Shown: piece by piece, positions 7,360 through 17,900 of the stretch
Position numbering within the stretch: the stretch's first letter is position 1
How the letters are laid out: every line of letters begins with the position of its first letter
Origin: Sulfuricella sp.
Lineage (GTDB): Bacteria; Pseudomonadota; Gammaproteobacteria; Burkholderiales; Sulfuricellaceae
Reading direction: 5' to 3'
Assembly: GCA_019911785.1 (NCBI GenBank)
Contig: JAIOJM010000160.1
Span: 1-27,391 of the forward strand
DNA: 27,391 bases
Notes under the pieces: generated by a model
The model's database searches: none
What the model saw: the letters and a program-made list of their open reading frames with translations, nothing else
Told to the model about the DNA's origin: nothing
Position numbers and translations under genes: made by a program

Positions 7360-8728
7360 TCTCCCTCCCCGCCTCATGAAACGCCTTCCGCACCGGCGAG
7401 AGCAGGTATTCCATCACCGTTCTCCGTCCGAGCAGGATCTCGGCTGAAGCCTGCATCCCGGCCCCGAGCGGGAAGCGTTCCCCATCCATCTCCAGGTGCA
7501 TCGCCTTGAGCGTCACCAGCGCCTTGTAGACCAGCGTCGGCGTTTTCCCGGTCTTGTCGGTCTGCCCGGGGCTGTTACTGGTGTTGTTGTCGGCGGAGTC
7601 GGCGCTGACATGCTCGACCGTGCCTTCGACCATGCCGTATTTCTGGAACGGGAAGGCGGCAAGCTTGAGCTTCACCGCCAGGCCCTTGCGGACGAAGCCG
7701 ATGTCCTCGTTCGACACCCAGACTTCGGCACGCAACGTCTCTTCCTTCGGCACCAGGGTGAGCAGCACGGTGCCGGGCTGAACCACGGTGCCCACGGTAT
7801 GCGTCGCCAGGTCCTTGACGATGGCGGCTTGCGATGCCTTGAGTTCGAGCAGTTCCTGCTTGTGTGCCTGTTTGGCGACCTCCTGCGCCAGCTTGTCGGC
7901 GGCGCCCTGGTTTTCGTTCCTTTCGACATAAAGCTGGCGCCGATAGTCCGAGTCGATCTGGGCAAGCTTTTTCTCCGACTGCTGGATGCTGGCTCGGGTG
8001 GATTCGATCAGGAAATCCTGGGTCTTGAGTTCCTGCTCCTTCTCGATGCGCTCCCGTTTCTTGTCGCTGGCCATGATGGTGCCGGCGAAGCCATCCCTGG
8101 CAAGCTTCTCGAAGGCCTTGTCCTGATTGCGGTAATGCGGCAGCACCTCGGTAAGCTTGATCCTCACCTGCTCGGCGGAAGACAGGTCATGCTTCGACTT
8201 GATGAGGCGACTGCGCTCCTCGGCCAGGGCCGCCTCTAGCGCCGCCCGGTTGGCGCGGTATTGCGCCTCGATCTCGCGCGCGAGTGGGGGCGGATCGCCG
8301 GCTTCGGCACGGAACGGGCGGTTGCCGAGTTCGGCGTCGATCCGACGCAGGGTCAGGCGCTTGCGCCGGTACTCCATATCGAGCGACTTGGCGTCGGCGT
8401 CGGTGATCAACGTGTCCATCCGCATCAGCACCTGCCCTGCTTTCACTTCTTCGCCCTCCTTGACCCGGATTTCCTTGACGATGCCGGACTCCGACGGCTG
8501 CACGATCTTGAGATAGCTCTGCGGCACAAGCCTGCCTTCGGCCACGGCAACGATGTCGAGCTTGCCCAGCATCGCCCACAGGATCAGCGCAACAAGCAAA
8601 ATGAGCAGCGCCGTCAATACCGCCCGTCCCACGGGGTTGGGCGGCGAATCCTGGAGACGCAGGAGTGGCGGCGAGAAATCCAGAGGGCTGGGTTCTGTTT
8701 TTGGCAGGCAGTGCAGTAGAAATTTCAT
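7355..8728 (-). CDS. Type I secretion membrane fusion protein, HlyD family
   Basis: A 457-residue periplasmic adaptor that bridges the inner-membrane ABC transporter to a TolC-like channel. It has a cytoplasmic N-terminus, one transmembrane helix (about 34-54, AVLTALLILLVALILWAMLG), a lipoyl-like strand segment (VVAEGRLVP-type sequence, VQPSESGIVKEIRVKEGEEV), a long coiled-coil hairpin (about 110-290), a second lipoyl half (LKASQAAIVKDLATHTVGTV), and the HlyD C-terminal barrel ending GAGMQASAEILLGRRTVMEYL. Length is normal. It is the last gene of the locus, downstream of its presumed cargo, while the ABC transporter gene lies about 17 kb upstream. GGGAA precedes the ATG. Confidence 0.95.
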   Translation of the reverse strand: MKFLLHCLPKTEPSPLDFSPPLLRLQDSPPNPVGRAVLTALLILLVALILWAMLGKLDIVAVAEGRLVPQSYLKIVQPSESGIVKEIRVKEGEEVKAGQVLMRMDTLITDADAKSLDMEYRRKRLTLRRIDAELGNRPFRAEAGDPPPLAREIEAQYRANRAALEAALAEERSRLIKSKHDLSSAEQVRIKLTEVLPHYRNQDKAFEKLARDGFAGTIMASDKKRERIEKEQELKTQDFLIESTRASIQQSEKKLAQIDSDYRRQLYVERNENQGAADKLAQEVAKQAHKQELLELKASQAAIVKDLATHTVGTVVQPGTVLLTLVPKEETLRAEVWVSNEDIGFVRKGLAVKLKLAAFPFQKYGMVEGTVEHVSADSADNNTSNSPGQTDKTGKTPTLVYKALVTLKAMHLEMDGERFPLGAGMQASAEILLGRRTVMEYLLSPVRKAFHEAGRER

Positions 8729-8789
8729 GGTTTTCCCAGGATTTTCATCCGTTCAACGCGGATTATCCATAGACCGACATACCCTGTGG

Positions 8790-8807
8790 GTACGGCTTCA
8801 GCCGTAC
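8790..8807. repeat. REP-like hairpin between the giant RTX gene and hlyD-like gene
   Basis: GTACGGC, loop TTCA, GCCGTAC form a perfect 7-base stem. It lies in the 205-base gap between the RTX stop and the HlyD start. No T tract follows on the minus strand, so it looks like a REP-type or mRNA-stabilising element rather than a terminator. Confidence 0.5.
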
Positions 8808-8841
8808 ATGTCAGGCTACACCCGCAAGGAGTGTCCCCGCC

Positions 8842-8865
8842 GCGAGCGGCAGCAAAGCTGCTCGC
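8842..8865. repeat. Second REP-like hairpin in the same gap
   Basis: GCGAGC (8842-8847) pairs with GCTCGC (8860-8865), with an inner AGC/GCT pairing around AAA. Together with the hairpin at 8790 it makes a pair of GC-rich stem-loops. Such pairs in an intercistronic gap are typical of REP doublets. The rest of the gap (8729-8933) shows no gene. Confidence 0.4.
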
Positions 8866-8933
8866 ACGGGCGAGAAAGCCTGACCCACAAAGCCCTGCGC
8901 ACGTTGGACCATCCGTGCAAAATATGGTCATCC

Positions 8934-11900
8934 TCAACCGATCCGCTGCATTCCCTCCTGCAACCCGCGGAACGATTTCAACTGGGTACCGGCACAGGCC
9001 GAGAGCGAGAACGAATCCACCCCGCAACCGGTTTTGGAACCGAGGAAGCCCGCCGAGGCTTGATGCAGCGCCGCGATATCCGCACCATGGCCCTGGCGCA
9101 GCCAGGGCAAGGATTTGTCCTCCATGGCCATTTGCCGGGAAACGGCAAGATCGACCTCGATCCAGCGTGCCACCGTGGCGCAGGTGTCGTGTTCCCTCCG
9201 GGTGCAGGAGAAATCCTCATAGTGCTTGTCGAGCTTTTTCAGGTCGAGATAGGATTGACTGAAAAGCTTGTTCCGATCTTCTCTGTCCGATCCCTCGTCG
9301 TGGTCGTCGTCACACGACTTGCCCTTGCCATGCTTCGAACGTCGCTCGTCATCCCTGCCGCCGTGCGATCCCGGATGGCCGGGCGAGGTGCCCAGGCCGT
9401 CGTTCCGGTTGTAATCATGGCCCGGAGGCGGCGCATCCTGCCCATTGCCGACGCCTTCGTTGCCGTGCCCGCCGCAATGCCCATTGGTAAAGCTCACCCG
9501 GAAAACATCGGAAGCGATGGACTGGGCACCGTGCCTGTCGCTGGCGACGACCTGAATATCCATGCTGCCCTTGGCATTGTTCGGCACATGCCCGCTGAAG
9601 GCCTGATCCGCCGCATCGAACTTGAGCCAGCTTGGCAAGGCGCTGCCGTCGGCGAGCTGAGCGCTGTAGCTAAGCGTGTCGCCTTGGTCCACATCGGCAA
9701 AACTACCTGCTGGAAGTTGCCAGGAGATATCGGTATTGGCTGCGGTCTGGAGATCGGCTAGGGGAATGGCCAGCACCGGGATATCGTTGACATTGTTAAC
9801 TGCAATGCTGAAAGCGCTGTCTGCGGCAAGGCCACCGGTATCTGTCGCTGTAACCTTGACCTGGATGGCGCCAACATCGGCATTGGCCGGCATGCCGCTG
9901 AAGGTCTGCGTCACGGAGTCAAAGCTCAGCCAGGTTGGCAATGCGCTGCCATCCGCCATCGCGGCGCTGTAGCTCAGGCTGTCACCGTGGATAAGGTCCG
10001 CATCGGCAAAGGCACTCGCCGGAACCGTGAAGCTGAACGGGAAATCTTCCAACGTTGCCTGGTCTGCTGCTGCCTGGACCAGCGTAGGAGCGTCGTTGAT
10101 GTTAGCAATGGTCAGGGCAAACGTACTGGATGCCGAAGTTCCAACAAGATCAGTAGCGGTGATCATCACATCCAGCGATCCGACGTCATCGTTCGAAGCT
10201 ATGCCGGAGAAGGTGCGGGTCGCCGGGTCGAAAACGAGCCATTGCGGAAATTGAGTGCCATCCGCCAGAGTCGCCGTATAGGCGAGGGCGTCGCCTGCAT
10301 CCATGTCGGAAAAAGCATCGGCCGGAACCGTAAAGCTGAACGCCACATCCTCGGCAGCGTTCTGGTCGGCAAGGGGGCTTGCCGCCACTGGCGCATCGTT
10401 GGAGTTGACCACGCCAAGGTCGAACAGGGACAATACTGTCGCGCCCGACTGGTCAGTCGCCGTCACGCTGATGCTCACCGTACCGACGTCACTGTTGGAT
10501 GGCGTGCCGGAAAAAGTGCGCGCCGCCGGATCGAAAGCCAGCCAGGTCGGCAATGCCGAACCGTCGGCCAGCGTAGCAGACAGGGCCAGCACGTCGTCGG
10601 CATCGACATCGGCAAAAGCCTCTGTGGGTACAGTGAACATAAAGGCACCATCCTCGATCGCCGCACGGTTTCCCCATGGCGCCACCAGAACAGGTGCATC
10701 GTTGACGTTCTGCACTTCCATCGAGAAAGCCGTGCTTGCGCTGGCGCCAGCCAAGTCTGTGGCTGCCACCCGAATATCGAATGCGCCTACGTCCTCGTTG
10801 GTCGGCGTACCGGAAAAGCTTCGGATTGCCTCGTCAAAAATCAGCCAGGCAGGCAACGCTGACCCATCTGCCAAGGTGACGCTGTAACTGAGTGTATCGC
10901 CAGCATCCATGTCGGTAAACATTTCCACTGGTAGAATAAAATTGTATGGTTCATCCTCCAATGTCATTTGGCCGGCAACAGCCTGCACCAGATCCGGTGC
11001 GTCATTGATGTTGACGACGGTCAGGCTGAAGGCTTCGCTTGCGCTGGCGCCAGCCAGGTCGGTCGCAGTAATTCTGAGGCTCATCGCGCCAACGTCACCG
11101 TTGACGGGCGTACCGCTGAATGCCAGTGTTGCCGGATCGAAGACCAGCCAAGCCGGCAGCGGCGAGCCATCATCGAGCGTGGCACTGTAGCTGAGCGCAT
11201 CCCCTGCATCCACGTCGGTGAAGGCATCAGTCGGCAATTGAAGAGTAAAAGGGACATCCTCCAGGGCCAGCCGGTCGTCGGTGGCCGTATTGACAATGGG
11301 GGCATCATTGACGTTGGCAACATCCAGCATAAAGTCCTGCGTAGCGATTGCACCAAAGTCATCGGTTGCCGTGACGCGAACTACGAACGAGCCCACGTCA
11401 CCATTACCTGGCGTACCGGCAAACAATCCGCTTTCGGGATCAAAACCGAGCCAGCTTGGCAGCGCATTACCGTTGGGCAGCATGGCAGAATAAATCAGCC
11501 GCCCTCCTTCAGGATCGGCAAAGGCACCGGCGGGCAGGGCATAAGTGAATAACGCATCCTCTTGCACCACTTGGTCGGCAAGCTCCTCAGAGGCCCGCGG
11601 CGCACCATTCTGCAACTGCGCCACGGTGACAACCTCTCCATCAGATAGCCATATTTGCTGCATCGTCGGCCTTTCCGGATTCCAGTTCAGAATACGTACC
11701 GCATCGCCCAATCCATACTCGATCACCAAATCATCCCCATCCTGAATAGCATGCAGGTCTTCTGCAGCAACTCCAGGACCGAAGGCAATAAAATTGCCGT
11801 CAAAATTATCGCCAAAATCAATGATGATGTCGTTGCCGTCGCCTCGGTTGAACACGTACATATCGGCACCGGCGCCACCTTCAAGAAGGTCGTCGCCCGT

Positions 11901-14900
11901 GCCGCCAGTCAGTGTATCGTTGCCCGCACCAGCGCGCAGTTCGTCGTTGCCTTCGAAACCGTAAAGCCGATCCTGGACATTAGTACCAAAGAGCGCGTCA
12001 TCATTCTCTCCCCCCTGTACGATGAAGGTGTTGAGCACCAAATCCCTGTAAGACAGCAGCGACCCATCGAAGAAACTGAAATATTCCACACCGTGGACAC
12101 CCACTTCTGCATCATCCGGGTCGAAGCCCGCTATCCTCACCTCATCGCCAGTTTCTCCAGTGCTATCGGGAGAAGCAATCCCAATCCGCAACATGCCCGG
12201 GGTGCCAACAACCGGGTCCGGAGCAACAAAGCGCAAATTGTTGCGTAGGTCGGCCACACTGATGCCTTCGCCGAAGATCACAGTGTTGGCCGGGGATTGA
12301 GAGATTTCCTCGTATATGGTCAACACACCGTCACCCCGGTTGAAAACATAGACGTCGTCACCAGCGCCGCCATCGACCGTATCATTCCCGGCACCACCAG
12401 CGATGACATCGTCGCCTTCCAGTCCATAAATAAAATCCCGTGCTGCCGTACCTTCGATAAAATCGCTATCTGGCGTGCCCTCAATCTCGATTCCATTGGC
12501 GATCAGTTGCTCATAGCTGAATACCTGTCCAGTTTCGGAGAACACGATCCAGTCGATTGCCCTTGGGCCAAGCGGATTATTGGGGTCGAAGCCGGTCAGA
12601 ACGACACCGTCGCCGGTATCGCGCATCCACACGGTCAGCGTACCGGCCTCACGATCAAAGGTAGTAGCCAAGTCATCCAGAGACTGGAGCCCAGCAAAAT
12701 TCAAGACCAGGGTGTTGCTCTGGGTTTCATCGGAAACGTCGTCAATGGTATCCAGGCCATCGCCCTGACCAAGGTAATAGCTATCGCTACCCGCCCCGCC
12801 AGACAGGATGTCATCCCCCTCGTCTCCAAATAGCGAATCGTTGCCGATCGCACCGGTAAGCATATCCGCAGCGGGCGTACCGTAAATTTCCAAGCCCCCA
12901 ATGACCAGATCGGATAGTTGCAGCGTCGAACCATCATCGAAGCGCATCAGGTTGAACGGCACACCGGAGTAAAGTTCGCCCGGGTTGACGTTGGGTACCG
13001 TAATGGTGTCTCCCTGGTTCCCATATTCCAGAATCAGATTGCCAGCCTCCAACCATACGTAAATTTGCGTGGAGTCGATACCCGGCCCAAATTGGAGCAC
13101 GTTGCTGTCAAAAAACGATTCACGGTCAATCAGTGTGTCATTGCTGTCGCCCTGATTGAAGACATAAGTATCACCACCCAGCCCGCCATCCAAAACATCA
13201 TCACCGCCACCGCCCACGATGACATCGCCGCTCATCATTCCGGAGATCATATCGTTACCATCCGCGCCAGACAGCAAATCAACCCCATCGCCCCCTTGCA
13301 AATTCAGGCCCATTCCCAACAAATCATCGTAGGACAACACCGAGCCATCGGAGAACTCATAGGTTTCCACGGCACGGCTAGCATAGGGATCAGAAGGGTT
13401 GAAGTTGGCAAGACGTATTTCGCCGCCATCCTCCGATACGCGCAGTACGAGCTGGCCATTTTCGGCGCTGAGGGTAAGGTCGCTGGGCACGATATCGCCC
13501 AGCCACAGGCGGTTCCCCGCTCCCAGCTCGGCCAGGTCGTCAATGGTGAGGATGCCATTGCCGCGCATGAAGCTATAGATATCGTCCCCACCGCCGCCGG
13601 CTACCCGATCATTGCCGGCTCCCGCATCGATGTAATCGTTGCCTGTTCCGCCATCGATCTTGTCATCGCCGCTGCCGACAGTAATGCTGTCGTCGCCGCC
13701 CCCGGAACGAACGACGTTGTTACCGTCGCCCGCATCGATGGTGTCGGAAAGCACGCTCCCTTCTACGACATCGTCACTTTCACTGCCGAGAAACTCCACC
13801 GGCTTGGCAAAGAGATCGCCCAGCCTGGCATAAGCCAGCGCATGGTCGCCCCCCAGCAGGCCGACATCGGCGGTCACGTCAAAGTCCTCGGCATTGGCGA
13901 ACAGGGCGATGGGGTTCTCAGCATCAGCAGAGCGCAGCAGGGGCTGGTAGTCGCTGACCAATTCCGTCAAATCGAAAACCCTGGCGTTGCCTTCCGGGCT
14001 GATGAACTGTGCGTAAGCAACGGTCTGGTTCAGATTCGTGACAAACTCGCCACCATTAGGAACGAACCAACCCAACGTCAGCGTATCGTCCTCGGCGCCG
14101 GTCTGGAGGATCAACTCACCATTGCCGTTTACATAGGCGGCAATATCCTCCGGACGGATGCCGCCACCGAAAGACAAGACATCCCCATCGCCCCAGGCAA
14201 TTCCGGGCCAGTTGTCGACGCGGTCCGCACCGTCGCCCCGGTTGTAGGCGTAAACATCGTTGCCGGAGTCACCTGAAAGGGTATCCGCCCCTTTCCCGCC
14301 AGCGAGAATATCGTCGCCATCCGAACCATACAGGGCATCGTTGCCCGTGCCTCCAGCAATGGCGTCGTCACCCCAGCCGCCATCCACGTAATCAGCGTTA
14401 CCTCGCGCGTCGATCTCATCGTTTCCGTCATTGCCGTAAAACTCGTCGCGCGCCACGCTACCCTTCAAGAAGTCGTCCCAATACCCACCGTATTGGGTAC
14501 CTATGACCCCTCCATCAGCCTGGGTAATTAACTGATCCAAAGTCAATTCGCTGCCGTCGGCAAAGCGCACGCTACGGAACGAAAACTCGGTGTCGCCACC
14601 GTAGTAGCCACTACCCCAACCTCCTTCGCCGCCATCGTATGCCGATTCTTCGCCAATCAAGGCCCCCTCTTCTTCCCCGAAACCAATGGCAAGCTTGGAG
14701 GAAACATAGTAGGCCCACTCGTAATCGTCGTAATAACCTGCAGGCCGGTATTGCACGCTCAAATCCGCAGCCGTGATCCCTTCTCCCAGCACAAGAGTGT
14801 CATTCCCAACGGAAAGCCACGTAGCCAAGGCATTCAGACTGGCGCGAGCCTGTTCAGGCGTGACACCGTCAGACATATCCAACAGCGGCTGCCGAATTTC

Positions 14901-17900
14901 CCAAGGTATCTGGTAAAACTCCCAACTTTCCATCTGGCTGGACCAGTAATCGCCATAGTAAAGCTCTTCCGCATCCGCAAGTTGCGCAAGCTCCCAGTTC
15001 ACCTCATCCTGGTAACCCGGAAACTGGCTGGCATGACCAGACTTAGTCCATATCTCGTCAAATCCGTCGCCATGACCCATGAGAAACTGATTGTCACCCG
15101 CTCCTCCCTTCAAAATATCGTCGCCACGACCGCCAATGAGTATGTCATTTCCGTCCCCTGCCAGGATGGTGTCGTTGCCGCCTTGGCCGTCGAGCAGGTC
15201 AGCGTCCGGGCTGCCGATGATGTAATCGTCGGAATTAGTGACCGTGTTGACTTCGTCCTGAATGTATGCGGCATCCCATTCGCTGCCGTCGGCGAAGACA
15301 ATACGCTCGACCATGGCTGCGCTACGGGCGAACCAGCCCACCACACGCACGCTATCGGCTTCTTCTTCTCCCGGTTCTGGATTGACGGCAACGATGAGAT
15401 CCAGACCATCGCTGCGCAAGGTAACATCGCCTGACGTGAGGTCGCCCAAGTAGAGCGTATCCTGACCGCCCGACTCCCGGATCGTATCCCGCCCTTCACC
15501 CCGCCGGTAAATGTAAGTATCGTCCCCTCCGCCGCCGGCAAGCTTATCGTCGCCGGCCAGGCCGGTCAGGGTATCGTCGGTGGCATAACCGGTAAGTTCA
15601 TCGGCCATGGGTGTGCCGGTAAGAACGAGTTCTCGCAGGCGGTTTGCGCCCCACTCGCTGCCATCCGAAAAGCGGACGGCCTGCACACCTTTACCGGTCC
15701 GGGTAAACCATTCCTGAATAGTCACCTCGTCGCCTGCCTCGGTCCGCAGGAGAAGATGGTCGCCCGCGCGTATTGCCTGCACCTCTCCAGGCAGGAGATC
15801 GGCAAACTCAATGGTGTCCAGCCCCAATCCCGGCAAGATCGTATCCTGCCCATCGCCCGCACGAAAGACATAGGTATCGTTGCCCGCATCACCCGAGAGC
15901 ACGTCATCGCCTTTTGCCCCGTCGATGATATCGTCCCTGTCCGCATAGCCGACGAGCTGGTCGTCCCCAGCGGTGCCGATCAGCACCTGGGCGCGAATAT
16001 CGTCCACACCCCAATGCGTGCCGTCGTCAAAAACAATGTTTTCCACCCGGAAGGGGGCTGTGCGATTGCCGAAGAAATCGACAACTGGGCTGAACCAGCG
16101 GCGTACCGTGACGGTATCATCCGAGCCCGACAGGGCCAGCACGAGGTCATCACCCCGACGAATGAGCTTGACGTCCTGGGGCGTAATTCCCGCCTTTAGA
16201 CGAATTGCATCGCTCGAACCGGAACGCTGATTCACCGTCTGAATGGTGTCGTGGCCGTCGCCGTAGCCGAATTCAACCGTGAGATCGCCGGGGTGATTTG
16301 AACCATAAAAACTGCGGTAAGAGTCAAACATCCACGAGGCATCGATTGCGCCTATCGTATCGTCACCGGCGCCACCCTCCACCGTATCGTCGCCTTCTCC
16401 CGGATCGATCCGATCATTGCCTGCGCCACCATGAATGACATCGTTGCCATCGTGTCCGCGGACAATATCGTCACCATCACCACCATCGATAAAATCGTTC
16501 CCCGTATTCCCCGCGATGTTGTCATTGCCCGCATAACCATAAATGCGGTCGTTATATGAGCTGCCCCAAAGATAAGCATCATTCTCGGGAGTTCCCCGCC
16601 AGACCAGGCGGTTGGCAATGTCGTCGAAGTTCCAGGCTGTGCCGTCGGCGAACTCAAAACGCTTCACGCTGGAGGTATACAAGCTGCCATTCAGGTAGCC
16701 GTTCAGAAAGCCATCTATTCTCAGGGAGGAATCCGGGTCGCCCGCGATTTCAATACGCGCATCCGCGCTCCAGTTATACCCTGTGCCACGGGTTTGCATC
16801 CCCACCACAGAAATATCTTCCGGATTCACGCCCGCCTTGAAACGGATTACATCCTCCACCTGGACGGTTTCACCATATTCGCGCTGAGGGGTATACCACC
16901 ATTGATAGGAGGAGTAGATTCGGCGCGACACCACCGTATCCTGTCCATCGCCTCGACCGAACAGGAACACATCCGCGCCCGGAGAGGAATAGGTATTGGA
17001 ATCAGGCTCGGCCAGAATGTCATTCCCAGTGCCGCCATCATAAATATCGCTGCCTTCGTTGCCTTCCAGACGATCATATCCCGCACCGCCCTGCAGCAGA
17101 TCATCGCCAGCCCCCCCGTTCAACTCATCGTTACCGGCATCGCCCCGTAGCGTGTCATCGCCTGAAAAGCCGTACAGACGATCATTACCCTCGCCGCCTT
17201 CGATCAAGTCGCCCTTGCCTGCGCCATAAAGCGTGTCATCCCCACCCATGCCCAACAGGTGACCGCCAGCGCGGGAACCGGCCCAAAGCGCGTCGTTCCC
17301 CTGCGTACCGATGCGCGTCACGCCATTGATTGACGAGCCGCTCCAAACCGTGCCATCAGCGAACAGGATGCGCTCGATGGCACTGTAACCGTCATCCCGG
17401 TAGTGGCTTTTCACCCTCAACTCTTCGCCGCTGGAGAGGCGCAAGACCAAGTCATCGCCTTCCGCAAACAGCGTGACGTCGCCCGGCATTACCCCAGCCT
17501 TGAAGACAAGGGTGTCCACGTTGTCGTAGCGTTTGTCGAAATCGACGATCATGTCGTGGCCATCGCCAAAGCCGAAGCGGTATTCGTCGTTGCCGTTACC
17601 GCGCCCGGACTGCTGATACCAAGCATTCAGCGCCGCACCCTGGTCGTCCTGAGTTGCTGCCAGCAGGTCATTACCCGCGCCACCGTCCATCACGTCGCCG
17701 CCCAAACCGCCGATGAGAATATCGTCGCCCGCTTCACCGTAAAGGAGGTCTTGGCCCGCATCACCCTTCAGCGTGTCGTTGCCCGCCCCGCCGTACAGGG
17801 CGTCATTGCCATCGAAGCCGTACAGCGTATCGTTCCCCTCGTTGCCCAGAAGAGTGTCATTTCCCGCTCCCCCCTCGACAACGTCGTTGCCGCCAAGCGC

